A stretch of DNA of 64,000 bases from Utricularia gibba (Eukaryota; Streptophyta; Magnoliopsida; Lamiales; Lentibulariaceae): the NCBI GenBank assembly GCA_002189035.1, contig CM007990.1:3348001-3412000 (forward strand), in the 5' to 3' direction. The translations under genes were made by a program, and so were the position numbers. Numbering within the stretch: position 1 is the stretch's first letter; each line of letters begins with the position of its first letter. Below are positions 23,851 to 36,953 of this stretch, one piece after another. A model generated the notes under the pieces. That model was not told the origin of the DNA. It did no database searches and saw only the letters and a program-made list of their open reading frames with translations.

Positions 23851-24830
23851 TGAGATGTAATTATTAAAATAGATAAACTAAATAGGAATTATTTTGATAT
23901 TAATATTAATTAAATTCAAAATACAAGATCTCAGATGGATAATATTTGGAAATATATATATTTGTTAAATTTTTGTGAGATAAGATACTTATTGAGACAT
24001 AATTAAATATATTACTAAATATTTATATATGATAATATGGGAGATTTGTTTCTTTGAGTTCTTAATCTTTCATTGTCTTTGAGATTTATTTGGTGAATAG
24101 TGATTCTCTCCACTAGCATATGAGGAAATTGGCCATTATTATGCAACAATGAGAAGGTTATCGATAAAGTGTTTCATATGTGGATACTATAGAGTTTGTC
24201 TACCATTGATGGTTAGAATCTAATGAAAGTTATTTTCAGTATGGCTTTATCTAATTTATGTTATATTTCAAGATCTATTATTTGGATTTTTCGAAAATTT
24301 TTAAAATTCTGCTATGTTTGTGACAAACAATGTCTGAAAGAAACCTTACAATTTGTTAAATTTCTTGTCTTTAGCTCAAGCTATATTTTTTTTGTAGGGA
24401 AGTTCAAATCTATATGTGATGAAATTCGTTTAATCAAGAAGTACTTTTGCGAGAAATTTTCAAGTAATTCCACAATGATGAAACTTCATGGGAAATTAAA
24501 AAGAACTATGGTAACACATATTTTTGAGTATTTAGGTGTAGGAAAATATCTAATATTTTTCTACAAAACTCAAGTTTTAGCATGAATTTCTATGCTTTTG
24601 CGACCAGTATTCCAGTTGCATTTTTTATTCCTAGCATAGATTTAGTCCCAACCTCAATTTTAATTATTTCTTGGAATAATACAGCAATTGTCGACCAACT
24701 CAGTTCCCTAGGAACCAAAAAGAGCACAGTAAAATTGCAGAAGATATGAACAAAAAGCTGAAGGAAGTACAATCAAATCCCAAGGAAGAGAAGGAAACAA
24801 TTTTGAAAATAATGAGGAAAGAGAAAATAT
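23851..24830. other. Sequence between R1 and the R-like stretch
   Basis: AT-rich. A frame at 24223-24585 (+) is open for about 120 codons but matches nothing I know and has skewed, low-complexity composition. Not called as a gene. Confidence 0.3.
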
Positions 24831-24899
24831 CTTCTCAGTAAAGAACACGAAAAAACAATTGTGGGAAGGGAGATCTGAAGGGAAGTCTCAGAAGAAGAA

Positions 24900-25350
24900 C
24901 GATGGAAGATGAAGAAGAAGATTTCAGCTACACTTGAACTTTTCTTTTATCAAGAATACTATTTCCTAAGTAGGAATAGCTTTAGCTTTCAGTGTGAACT
25001 GTTTATCATCTCTTGTCTCTATTTATATTTCTTTCTTGTTGTTGCACAATGGCATGAACATGTTTTGGTTTCTAGGTTATGGAAGTATTTTCCTTTCCCT
25101 CAGTATGAGTGGCTAAATACACGTAATGTCTTAGGGTAGAAGGGGGTATACATGATTATTACTTCTTAGGTTACATTAGCTCAATAACCAAATTATTTCG
25201 TTATCAAACCAGAGTAGACCCAGAAGGAGGAAATGGTTATGTTTATCATAAACAACCTAACTAGAGGTAGACCAAATGTTAGGAAAATGAAGGGTTTGGG
25301 TAGACTTGAATCCTTGTATTGCTAGATGAATGATTATCAAGATGTGTAGT
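24900..25350 (-). repeat. Divergent R-like copy (R5)
   Basis: Forward text cagtatgagtggctaaatac...atgtcttagggt, gaggtagacc and ggtttgggtagactt parallels R3 (aaatatgagtagctaaag..., atgtcttaaggt, gaggtagacc, cctgggtagactt). It therefore appears to be an old minus-orientation relative of R. Confidence 0.35.
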
Positions 25351-26090
25351 TAAGTGTAGTAATGATCATGTCACTCCTAGAGCTTCAAGACATTGCATTA
25401 CTTTATTCTAATTAGTAGTCGAATTTTCCTATTATTTCTGAGTTTTATCGTAAAACTGTCTTACTCGTAGCTTAGAGGTTTTTTTCAAATATAATTGAAT
25501 TCTATTCTATTAATACTATTTCATTTTTAAGAAATAAAAATATTTAAATTTTATTTTATTAGATTATTTATCACAAAATATGTTTTTATAAACATAACAA
25601 AATAAAATTTAAATATTAATTTAATAAATTACCACAATTTAAAATAATGCCAAAAAGAAAAAATTTCAATGATAAAATTTAAAACATCCATTTAACAAAC
25701 TTAGACCATTTTTTTTTGAATTTCAATCAATTTATTCAATATCATGCTGATTGAGTCAAATGCAATTGAAAGCTATTGAGGGCGAGTTGCGGGTTAAGAT
25801 AAATTTATTATTTTTATTTTGTTTAGAAAACCAAGTTATAGTATTTAAAAATTTTAAAAAAGAGGTATTTAAGTATCAAATAATGAAGTATATGTATTCT
25901 AATAATAACAAAGATATGAGACATATTTTAATAGATATTTTTCTTTGACACAAGTATTTTAACAAAAGAGTTTCAGAAATAGAAATGAGTATTCAATGTC
26001 TTACAACATCATTTTTTGGGAATTTACACATTTTTTTCGATAAGATACCATTTATAGTACATATAAAAATCAAGTTCCCTACAAGAAGAA
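25351..26090. other. AT-rich spacer before R2
   Basis: No coding or repeat feature is recognised in this stretch. Confidence 0.4.
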
Positions 26091-27165
26091 TGATAAACGA
26101 AAAATTCCTAATATTGTTGCAATAAAAATAGAATTCTGTATCAAATAAATTTATATGCCCTAATCCTCACAGAATACAAATTATGCACAAAATGTACAGT
26201 AGAATTTGGGGTCGATCACAATGAGTTTGTACTTGCAATGCGTTTTTCGTGATGCAAAATTCGGTGTGATAGTGGTTCTTAGTCTAAGCTCAAACTAACA
26301 ATAGTATGTAAGTTCGGTAAACAAGATCAGGTATCAATGCTGAAAGTAACAAATACTGGTTCTTACAAAGAGTAATATTAAGATCCTTTAAGGGTATGCA
26401 GGTGATGTAGTACTAAGGTCTGTAATTTAATTTATCATGTCTTTATACTCACAACTCCAAAAAACCTAAGTCTACCCAAGTCATTTATCATATTTTCGGC
26501 TAAGTTAGTACCCAATATCATCACCAACATTGTAATTAAGTCTACCCGTATGCAAAGTATATAGAACTAGGTTTACCCAATTCTATTGGTTCTACCCTAG
26601 ATTAATACCTACTGCTCATGTCTTGATTTGTTGGTCTACCTCTAAATTAAGTATCTTAGTTAGTAAGTTACTAGTTCCCTTCCTTAGGTTTACCCATAGA
26701 ATGATAGAAACAAGAACTAAGAAACAAACATAAATTTCATTATTAACCCTAGATTCACACCAACATGTTTTACCTTAAGACATCCCTAAGGTTTTAGCTA
26801 CTCATATATGAAAGATCATAAGTATCTTCTTGGGTCTGGTCGTCTTCTCATTCCTCCTCCCTCTCCAAAAATATCTTTCTTTCTTTTATTTTCATTTTCC
26901 AAGTTTAGTATACTGTTTCTGACATCTGTACTGTTCTTGGCCTGAATCTACAGACTATAAGCGGTTGAATATTAATCATGTCTCCTCCTTGTGTCTTCTG
27001 CCCCATCGAATTGTGCTCATAAACTAGCTAAATGTGATCCATAATGCTACTGCTAACACTTGGAAGAATATTTGAAATGATAATTAAAATACCTAATTTC
27101 ATCATTAAACATATCAATTTTATAACTTAAAAACACTAATGAAATATGTGCTATCATAGGAGTAC
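26091..27165 (+). repeat. Dispersed repeat R, copy R2
   Basis: Opens TGATAAACGAAAAATTCC and follows R1 and R4 through the gtcgatcacaatgag segment, the GTCTACC motifs, and the end segment ctacagactataagcgg, then aatattaatcatgtctcc and a tail shared with R4 (ataacttaaaaacact). Confidence 0.55.
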
Positions 27166-27719
27166 TCACATTGGTTGTGAATCAAGCTTACACATAATTT
27201 GCATGCTATGAGGTCTTATGCAAATGCCTTGTAGACGCTTTGGTACACAATGTTGAGATGACAAACATGAAGTGCATGATGAGGCTAGCCTTGATGATGA
27301 GTTAAAATGAACATCAACCAATGAAATTCATAGGGTACAAGGGAATCGTACTACTCGAGATAGGTAGAATACTATGTATATTGATGGAATGGTTCCTTGA
27401 AGTGGAAGATTTGCTAGTGAAATGTAGTAAAATGGTTTGTTGAACATTAGGATGTTTTCTCTAGGACATCCAAAGACTTGAAGGGCACTCAACCCATTGT
27501 GATATACCATGAAATCAATACTAATTGGATGACTGTTTTGATTACACATAGAGAAGAATGAATGAATTACCTGACTTCCGATTCTCACTTTTTGTTCTTG
27601 AAACATTTTAGGCTTATCAAGCACCTTTAAATTGTTTTTCTTGAAAGGTCCATTAAATTTTTAAATTGGAATGTTTACTCTCCCAATTACTATTTTCAGC
27701 CTCATTGAGTAACTTGTAA
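27166..27719. other. Unassigned sequence between R2 and L1
   Basis: Contains a 98-codon minus-strand frame (27328-27624) with no recognisable family. Nothing supported. Confidence 0.3.
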
Positions 27720-28545
27720 GTATTGCACTCAAGGCAGGCTAGAGTGAGTGAAGAGAGGAGAAATGTCTCCTCTTGGAGATATTTCAGAGCAAAAAAGATG
27801 AAGGACAGAGTGAGTGAAGAGAGAAGAAGGAATATCTTCTCCTGGAGATATTTTACAGCGAAGAAGATGAAGGACGAGAAGTTCCAATGTGACAATGGAA
27901 CTAATTTCTAACATCCTGAAGCACAGTTGAGACCCAGACCAACAACAAAGAAGCTTGAGAACCTATAGTTTGAGAAGAAGAACAGAGGAAGAACACTAGA
28001 ATTAGAGAATTGAGCAAACATTTTTTGTTTCTTGTAAATCTTATTTATTGCATTTTATTCTTGAACTTTCACGCTATTTCCACTTCATGTTTTTAATCTT
28101 CAACATGTCTGAATGCTTTCATTACTGGTTTGTGCATGCACTTGTAATACTAGCAACCTAAAAATGAACTTTAATATGTTGACGTGCAGCTTTATTTAGG
28201 ATTAAGTGCAATGACCATCATTTATTGCTAGAGATGCGGATTTACTTGTTCTGTTTGCTGCTTTCAGTTTAGAAATCATTAGAAGTAATTAATATATTTC
28301 AGTTAGAATAGGAACCCACTTTCTAACAAACCCCCCTATTCAATCTCACTTATGCATTGGATCAGCAACTAAAAACCATTTGCTTCCAGTGGATCAATCT
28401 AGATTTATTACTGTCATTAATTGCCTGGTGAATGACATATAGTTTATTCATTTAGTTTACAAATTATTTTTGATGGGGAAACTTTAGGCTTGCGACACAC
28501 ACAGAATTTTTCCACCATTAGTATGGTATTTAGAATGGGTTGCAT
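27720..28545 (+). repeat. LTR-like repeat L1
   Basis: Its distal part (28200-28545) aligns by eye with 41230-41530 (L2). Shared phrases are cctggtgaatg, ataatttttgatg.ggaaa, tttaggc..gacac and gaatttt.ccatccattag. The sequence resembles the end of plant Ty3/gypsy LTRs. Element borders are not resolved. Confidence 0.4.
27741..27875 (+). repeat. Tandem duplication of a 66-69 bp unit
   Basis: Unit one at 27741-27806 and unit two at 27807-27875 both start agagtgagtgaagag and end aagatgaaggac. In one frame each unit encodes RVSEERR...SWRYF.AKKMKD. No host protein is recognised, so this is probably repeat-internal duplication. Confidence 0.65.
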
Positions 28546-30700
28546 CCCTATGATTGTGATTATGGCAAAAGAAAATGTCATGAGTAGATGATACTACTCT
28601 CCTCATCATGGTCAAAATTCAATGAGCAACAATAGTACATTAGGGAGAAACGCCCAAGAATGTTCAATCCTTCAAAAAGGTTCTCATTGGAATATTAATT
28701 CAGAAGAAATCCAAGAAACCTAGGGTGATAGGATCTTTCCCATCGCCTAATAAGATATGCATTCTTATACTCACCACCTTGTTGAGTCACAAAACTACAT
28801 CCGCTCATTCTCCAACATAGCTCATTGAGAGTAGGAAACTTTTTTTTTACATGGTAGAATGCATGGTGTTAGTAGAGATATAAATAAAAAAGTATGCCAG
28901 TAAAGGTGAGTAGTATATATAGCAGAAGAAAGACCGGTTTTTTTTTGTAAAGAAGTTCACCCCCAAAAAGATAAACTAATAATCTTTCTTGGCAAGGGCA
29001 AGGTAAGTAGCTCCCCATTCCCTTCAACTACCTAACTTGTTCTTTTTTGGACATTAGTTCAATGAGTATTGTGGCTTACGTAAAAGAGGCTCCTCCTAAC
29101 CAAAGGCTCGTAGAAGAAAATTCTTCAATAGGAGAGGGGTTTGTGGAGTATCCGACTCAACTAAAGAGGCTCCACAAGGGTCTTCGTGAGAGGACTTCTA
29201 TTGATACTACTGAATGTTAAGCGCAATTCAATTATTATATTTCATCACACTTTCTATTCTAAAATATGGTTAGACTCACTAGATTAGACGTTCAGAATAA
29301 GAGTTTGTAGATTTTCTTAGAAAAAGATAATTTTTCCTATAATTATATTTTTAATCATCTTTTCTTTAGTTTATTTGAATGTACTGCATAGTTGGAGGAA
29401 TTCATAAAGGTAGGTGCCAAAAAAGGAGTAGATAACATTGAAAGACATATCTTCTATGATTTATAGCAAAAGCACAAGATCTTAAGGATGAGCCTTGCCC
29501 TATGTTGTACACAATTGCAGCTGAAAAAATGAATAATCATGATGCTGTCACATGAAAGCAGAATATCACATTTATCACATTTAAGGTTAAACTAGTGTCT
29601 AGATTAAAAACTTTTGAACTTTCAGATGTTCGACTTTCAATTTTTATCTTTCCAAATAGTTTTTTCTCTCCATCCTTCTTCTTCCCTTAGAGGAATGAGT
29701 GTAATTTATGTTTATTCTCTTGTTTTGTAATGCTTGTTCAAGGTAAACTTTTTGTTTTGGGGTTGGAAAACTTAAAAAAAGATCTCCTTTCATGTTTCAT
29801 GATTAATCTTCCATTTTCTCTTTGGATTCAGCCACATGTTTCCTATTTTGTCCCTACGTGCATACATTGCAATCTTTATTTAATGGCCAATAGTCAAGAT
29901 TTATGAGTAATTGATCACTGCTTCTGGGTTTGATGAGGAGAATGTTTAAGGGAGCATTGGCGATTCCTTATTTCTATAATTGATTACCTAAAAGCACTGG
30001 AGAGCAATGGAGTTATAATGAACATGGTTGGAAAAGATTTCAATCCCATGAATAGTAAAGAACCCTCACTTCAACAATTTTTCCAAACTTATTATAGAAA
30101 ATATACATTCATCAGTATTATATGAGATGATGCAATGTAACTTGCTAAACTTGGGTACCCTTGAGCACTCAACACCTTATTTTGAGTCTTGGAGGCCTTT
30201 TGTCCCTTGAACACTCAAGTCTCATCCAAGTTTTCTAGTAGTTTCATCCTATTAACTGCCTTACCCTCCATCTTTCTAGTGATTACAAAAGTGTCATCCA
30301 CCACCACAAACTTTAGGCTATAGTCTGCATTGCTTATTTTGTTATTTATAGCTTAAAGTAAAAGTTAAAAAACTATTTTATAGACTATGTCAACTTCAAC
30401 TTTTTTTTTAACTTCTACTTCTACTTTTATTTATTAACTACTTATTATATTTTATACTGCAATCACCATATTTGTTGAATTATTTCATAAGACACCAAAA
30501 GCTACTTATTTTCACAATTAGCAACTTATGAAAGATTTTCCCATCTCTACCTGTTGAGAGTATAGCGCTTTCCATCTAGCATCATGAGTGACAGTAAAAG
30601 TAGGTTATGCATTTAGGTTGCATCTTGAAGTAAATAGGTATTTATGAGCGATGCCTTTTTTTGTAGGTTTTTTTCTACTTTTTACAGCATGCTATTTTCA
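28546..30700. other. Possible retroelement interior, unrecognised
   Basis: No clear gene. A short frame near 29055-29220 (+) is open (VAYVKEAPPNQRLVEENSS) but matches nothing I recognise. Confidence 0.3.
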
Positions 30701-30809
30701 TTCGATTCTAGAATTTGTTTTTCATTAAATCTGAATCAGATCTATTAGAACTCACTTGATTTGATTTGTTACAGCATGCTATTTCTCCATTTCTTTTTTT
30801 TTAGATGCT

Positions 30810-31850
30810 ATGCATGGCTTCTGTGTTGAAGTAGTTCCCAGAGTCACTTCTATTTTGCTTGAGTTATTTCTAATTAATTCAAGTTTCATGATGGTTGAGA
30901 TCTTGCATCAAATGAAACTTCTTCAAGATTATCATGAACAATATTTGGTTAAGCAACCAATTTACTATCAAACCACAAGTGGATGGACTTTGCTACTATT
31001 GATGCTCAATGAACATCATATTCGAGCATTCTCTAAGTTGTGTATGCATAACGACATCTTCCTAAGCTTTTGTCAGTTGCTCATAAATGAATATGGCTTG
31101 GAGAAGCTCACATATGTCCCTATTGAGGAAGAAGTCACTATTTTCTTATGTAGAGTGGGCAAAAGAGAACTTATTCTAGTTTATCAGAGTTCTTTGATCG
31201 AGGAAGAGATCATTCATAGTACATTTCACAATGTGCTTATGGCATGCGATTGGATGACGAAGGATTGGATTACCCCAAAGCATGACAACACACATTTTCA
31301 TCCTTTTTTCATGAATAGAGTTAAATATTCATGTTTTTGGAACTGTATTGATGCTATAGATGGTACCCATATTAAGTCTTGTGTTCCTGAAAATGAGAAG
31401 GTACATTTCACTAGATGTAAAGGATACCTCACTCAAAATATGTTAGCTATTTTTGAATTTAATATGTGATTCATGTATATTATGGCTGATTATAAAGGCA
31501 TAAGCCATGATAGTAGAATTTTGAGAGATTGTCTAAGTGAGCAAAACCTTAACTTTCCATCAATCTCTATAGGTAAGTATTATGCTGTTGATGCATGCTT
31601 TGCGAATGCAATAGGCTTTGCGATTATAAAAGGTGTTTTATATGATGAATGATGTACCAACAATTAAGCATCAAGTAAGAGTGGTTGGAGCCACAATGGC
31701 CATTCATAATGATAGCTCTTAATTGTTGAATTTCCAAGATGAAGAGTGTGGTGAAAAAGAGAATGTTGACCTTGAAGAAGAAAATGAGGATGAAAGTATT
31801 GACCAACTCATGGATATTCTATGAGAATTTATTGCCGATGAGTTATGGAT
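30810..31850 (+). pseudogene. PIF/Harbinger transposase (HARBI1-like), broken
   Basis: From ATG 30810 a 219-codon frame holds the helical region (LINEYGLEKLTYVPIEEEVT) and the first DDE block (CIDAIDGTHIKSCVPENEK, then CKGYLTQNMLAIFEF). TGA at 31467 then interrupts it. The same frame resumes with FMYIMADYKGISHDSRILRD (second catalytic Asp) and GKYYAVDACFANAIGF, before decaying into the acidic C-terminus (DQLMDIL..EFIADELW). Catalytic Asp positions are mostly present, but the stop and later frameshift make it inactive. It is a different lineage from the transposase at 61.4 kb. Confidence 0.85.
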
Positions 31851-32640
31851 AGTTTATATTAGAAGAAGAGCATAATGTAATGGACTCTTCTTGGTTACAT
31901 TTCTCATTTCAATGCATTATCTTTAACATAAAGAATATATGATATTTTATATGTAAAATAACGGTAGAAACATAATTTATAATTTACTTATACTGATTTA
32001 CAATATACTTCCAACTATTTAAAAATATTTTGGCTCAAATAGTGAACACTACACACCACTACTACTTATTTTCCATTTATTTATCCAATCAATTCTTAGA
32101 AGTTATGAAAAAAGTCTCACATACTATATCCTTAGTGCACATGTAGATGAGATCCACACGAGTCTCTAATAGATTTGTGATTTTGTTTTTGCTTAGGTCA
32201 CAAGGACCCAACCACTTTCTTAAGATCTTCACCCACTCTTTTAGTTTGAATTATAACCCTTGCCCACATTGTTGAAATGCTCCAAGAAGAATCTTGGGGT
32301 GCATTTGGTCGAGCGGATTATGTGGGTTTCAGGGTGGGTTTAATAGAAATCCATGTTTAGTATGTGGGTTGCAAGCAGGGAAAAACATACCTACTTGTGC
32401 TTATACACCAGGAAAAAACCCCCAAAGTCTGATTTAAGTAAACATATGTTCTCTTTCCAATTTTGTCCTCATATCATTGTGTATTTGAGCGTAGAGCAAG
32501 CAGTTCCCAGCCAAAAGCTTCACAAATCGCTGGTGGTGTCATGTTCATCCATTGATTGAGTGCTAGTATGTTGGTTTTCTAGTACTTTTTTTCTATTATT
32601 AATGGGTTTTCTCCACCCATTATCAAATTAGACTTCAAAG
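31851..32640. other. Spacer with a Harbinger-like terminus near 32296
   Basis: At about 32296 ttggggtgcatttggtcgag resembles a Harbinger/Tourist terminal repeat. A possibly related inverted end, GGGTGTCTTTAGTTGG on the minus strand, lies near 37545. No coding sequence is recognised. Confidence 0.3.
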
Positions 32641-32649
32641 ATATAAAAA

Positions 32650-33610
32650 TCTGTAAGAAATCTGAAACTCACTTTGTAAGGTCACAAAACCCTTCCAACA
32701 ATGAAGTCAAACATTTTGCATTCTCCCAATCAACTTTAGAAGGAATTCCAGATCCAGAAAGAGCTTCATTAAGTTGTTTATCATTATAGCATATATATTC
32801 AAACACCTTCACATAACCAATGATAGTAGCAAGCATTGTGTGCATTGAATTCCATCGAATAGGAACATCTAAAGAGAGTTGTTTTTTGTATTAAATGCCT
32901 TCAACCACACAAGCTTCTTTGAATTTCCTTAACCTAGTTGGACAACTCTTCACATATTTGATAATAGCTCTGATAGTTTTGATCCCCATCTCAAAATTAT
33001 TCAATCCTTTTTTCACTATAAGATGCATTATATGAGCAATGCATCTTATATGGCACCACTTTCCACCTGATATTGACTTATTCCATCCTTCTATTTTACT
33101 TTTGAGAAAGTACAATGCACTATTTTTGGATGAGACATTATCCACTATGATAGCAAACACATTATTGATACCCCACTCATGCCAACATTTACTAACTGCT
33201 TCACCAATATCTACTCCAACATGACTTCAAATGGGACAAAAGCTAAAAACATGTTTATGTAGTTACCATTGGTTATCAAGAAAGTGTGCTTTAGACACAT
33301 GTAATTAATATTCTGTAATGAAGTCCATGTAACAGTTGTGAAACATATTCTTTGACTAGAATTATTCAACCATTTCTTCTCATCCAAATACAACTCATAG
33401 CAATTTGATGTCATAGTCTTTCTACATGGTGCAACAAATGTTGAGCAAGCAACACTAACAAATTTCCTAAATCCCTCTCATTCAGCAAAAGTAAAGCCCA
33501 ACTCATTCATAACTATCAAAGAAGAAAGTGCTTTTCGAATAGCAAGTTGATCGAATTTCCAAGCAAACAATGATGTTTTTGGACCAGAGCTGGCATCCAT
33601 TGCTATAATA
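32650..33610 (-). pseudogene. hAT transposase fragment lacking its C-terminus
   Basis: Minus-strand pieces in order are FTFAEWEGFRKFVSVAC, SNCYELYLDEKKWL, VTWTSLQNINYMCL, FAIIVDNVSSKNSALYFL, WCHIRCIAHIMHLIVKKGL and RKFKEACVVEG, then RWNSMHTMLAT and DWENAKCLTSLLEGFCDLT. These are the N-terminal and catalytic blocks of an Ac/Tag-type hAT transposase. The first catalytic Asp before TWTS is Val. It stops before any hATC domain, with frameshifts near 33200 and 32890. It is not the missing half of the hATC piece at 43.8 kb in any demonstrable way. Confidence 0.75.
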
Positions 33611-34385
33611 CCATGACACTTTGAATCTGCACAATATTCATTCCCACAATAATAACATCGGCCTATATAACATTGTTTTACCTAATCATAAGGATCGTTG
33701 AAATGATTCCAAACTATAGAAATTCTTTTCCTTTGAGCTCTTTTTTTTTACCTAGTTTTATCTTCAAGAATTGGATCATCATCCAACGACATTTCAGCAT
33801 CAATATCAATGCCAATCGGGACAACACTTGTTTGAGTGCTAATAGTAATCATCTGTATTTGAGAACGTGGAGCATTTTGAGTCATAGATGAAGTCCTTCC
33901 TTCCATTATAAATATAATACAAACTACACAAGCGCAAAAATTACATATAATAATAGCATACCAATAATAATTTCGGATGAATTATGAAACCATTTCAACC
34001 AAAGATTCTTCAATCTTGTGCCTGTCAAAAGAAAAGAAGAGGCGTCATTGCGTGATGCTAACTAGAAAAAAAGAATGTGATGCCAGAAATTTCTCTTAAA
34101 GCTTTAAGATAATTAATAAACCCTAAACCCACAACAATTATTCAGTTACTCGAGGTTCGACTACCATAATAACTCTAAACGAAACCTGACCGACAATCGA
34201 CCCATGAACTCAAAACCTGAAAACTGATAAACTGGGAACCTCGATAACGCAAAAAAGAAAACTTGAATATACTTTCAATTTGGATCAATTTATACGGGTT
34301 GTTGGTTTTTTTTTTCCCACCACTAATCTCAACACATCCTTGTGCCAGCCCATGACAATGTGATCGTATATTTTCATTACAAAAC

Positions 34386-34560
34386 TTGAGAATGCCATTA
34401 TCCCAACCACCTACAAGTACACCTTGGTCAACGATTGGTGGTATCAAAGCACTCATCGACTAGATGGAGGTTCCAGCATTTTTCGATCATCAAGGAGTAG
34501 GCCAACGTCCAATAATGAGGAACATCTACTATTGAAGCACTGTGGGTTATTGCGTGATAG
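34386..34560 (+). pseudogene. FCP1-like last exon in element B
   Basis: Forward translation begins ENAIIPTTYKYTLVND, almost the same as ENAIFPTTYKYTMAND in element A, and ends near NNEEHLLLKH. The middle is shorter and frameshifted. It shows that the FCP1-like segment was already part of the element before the two copies separated. Confidence 0.6.
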
Positions 34561-35089
34561 GCGATGATGTCTTAATTTGTATGGACATTGCTTGAACCAC
34601 TGTATTCCAACTATGTCGTTACTTTAAACATATATTGTGGAATGCACTATGCATCTTCCAATCTAGTGCCAAAACTTACCACAGCACTGCGTTTATTCAT
34701 GTGGTACTATCGCCTCATTTTCAAAGAGCACCACACTGTAATATTATATGGTGAACTACCCTTATCAGTTGCACCTTTGCTATCGAGTACTTCAATAAGG
34801 CATATCACTGCATTTGTTAGCACGCAGTGCTTCCGAGTCTTATGCTAAAACACCACATATTTTAGAATACAATGCTTATATGAGTGTTTCATATATGAGT
34901 GACATGAACTAATTTTCAACCCCCACGTTCATATGCAATATCGGAGCATTAACTAAATGTGCACGAACATTTTTGACAAAGAAAGATAATAGACCTTCAT
35001 GAAGTCCACCAGCATAAAAACAACCTCACAAATGCTTCAAGGTCTAAGGTAAGAGTCTAGGCTATGCCCAATGAGTTCTCTTTTGCAAT

Positions 35090-35740
35090 TACTTTAGGCA
35101 AGAATGTAGCTTAACCTTGTAGGGTCGGAACTTAACATCTCCTTATAGTATAACGTTGAATGGTAGACAATTGCAGCAGCATATATCATATGATCATCCC
35201 AGCCATATGCTAGTCCTCTACCAATTCTCAAGCCTATTGCACCATTTTTTACCCGAAGCGACATAACCCCTTTCATGTTCATACATTCAGCTCCTCCATT
35301 TGGCAAAAGAACTACATAGAATCATTGCTTTCCCTCAACCCCCGTCCGCTTCACCCGGAATGTCTTGAGGTGTCAATGCTATTGTGTGATCTAGAGTCCT
35401 TACTCTCGAGGTTGACATTGACACCCTCCATGCCATAACCAAATGGCTCACAAGGTGCGTTGACATAGAAAAGGTTCATATCTTGACCAGTGATATCCGG
35501 ATCTAGGGGACAATCTAAAGATGCATCTACATACTCACCAATCTCTTCAACAAATTTTCTCTTCCCTGTCGTGCCTACGAAGCTCACTGAATTATCTCCG
35601 GTAGCTCGATCCTTACCAAAGATTTCCATCACTCCATAAAATACAGTCATCATTTGTATCTTAGTACGTGTATAACACCATCAATTATTACAAATACATA
35701 CCTATTCAATCTCCTTCCAGACCTCCTTGGCAGCATCTAT
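35090..35740 (-). pseudogene. Myb/SANT-like ORF remnant of element B
   Basis: Minus-strand pieces read FKELTNTIDAAKEVWKEIE, then MEIFGKDRATGDNSVSF. The KDRATG hallmark follows the DNA-binding region in the Myb/SANT-like proteins that plant Harbinger elements carry. An acidic, Asn/Pro-rich stretch follows (VDASLDCPLDPDI). Frames are interrupted. Confidence 0.55.
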
Positions 35741-35842
35741 AGTATTGGTTAACTCTTTGAAACCCATCCCATGTTATTAACATTTTGTCTAGTCCAGCAG
35801 CGAAGTTCTAAAATCAGGGAGGAGACATGAATTTCGTGCATG

Positions 35843-36953
35843 TAGAGATTGGGAAGAATGGGCAGCATTAAAAGAGGAGACATAATGTGCTGTTCAGCCA
35901 TCTACAGTCTGCAGGTTCAGGCCAGGAACAGTACAAATGTCAGGAACAGTAGACTGATTTTGAAAAATGGAAAAAAGATATTTTTTGAGGAGGGAGAAGG
36001 AAGGGAACGACGAGCAGACCTGAGGAGGGGGCTTCTCCCCCAACATGACGAGTGTTGAACCAGGAGAGGAGAAGAAGAACGACGAGTGTTCCGGGACCGG
36101 AACAGTAGTAGACGGAAACTAGACTTCTTATTGCTCTGTTTTCGTTTCTTGATGTTTTCAGTTTCTACAACCCACTTCTGCACGATGTTCTTGACATTTT
36201 CTATGTTTTATGTTAATGTCATTACTTTTTACCTTCCAAATATGAGTAGCTAAAGCCTTAGGGATGTCTTAAGGTGAAGTATGGTGGTGTGTGCTTATGA
36301 TTAATAATGAAATTTATGTTTGTTTCTTAGCTCTTGTTTCTATCAATCTATGGGTAGACCTAAGGAGGGGAACAAGTAGCTTCACAACTTATATGTTTGA
36401 TTTAGAGGTAGACCAACAAATCAAGACGTGAGTCGTAGGTGTTACTCTGGGGTAGAACCAATAGAATCGGGTAGACCTAGTTCTATATACTTTGCATGCA
36501 GGTAGACCTAATTGCAATGTTGGTTATGATATTTGGGACTAGCTTAGCCGAAAATATGATGAATGACCTGGGTAGACTTAGGTTATTTGAAGTTGTGAGT
36601 GTAGGAACATGGAAAATTAAATTAGGCACCTTAGTATAGCACCACTTGCAGATCCTTAAGTCATCTTCGTGTTATTCTGAGTTAGAACTAGTACTTATTA
36701 CCTTTTGCATTGAAACCTGATTTTGTTTACTGAACTTTCTTGTCACTGCTAGTCCAAGCTTAGATTAAGACTTACTGTTATCCCGAATTATTCATTTACT
36801 AAAACACTTAGTAAGTACAAGCTCTTCACGATCGACCCCGATATCCACTATACAAGTTTTCCAAATTTGTATTTTGTGTAGATTAGCGCTTATAAATTTA
36901 TTTGATAACGAAATTTTTATTTTTGCAACGACATTTGGAATTTCCGTTTATCA
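35843..36953 (-). repeat. Dispersed repeat R, copy R3, inserted in B
   Basis: On the minus strand it opens TGATAAACGGAAATTCC and, if it ends CTCTACA, has LTR-like TG...CA ends. The flanks there read TGCAT and TGCAC, a 4/5 match for a 5-bp duplication. All the internal R landmarks are present. The distal end is the least certain part. Confidence 0.5.

Noticed and set aside
24223-24585. 120-codon frame between repeats
   Set aside because: Low-complexity Phe/Ile/Lys composition, no recognised domain, lies in transposon-rich sequence.
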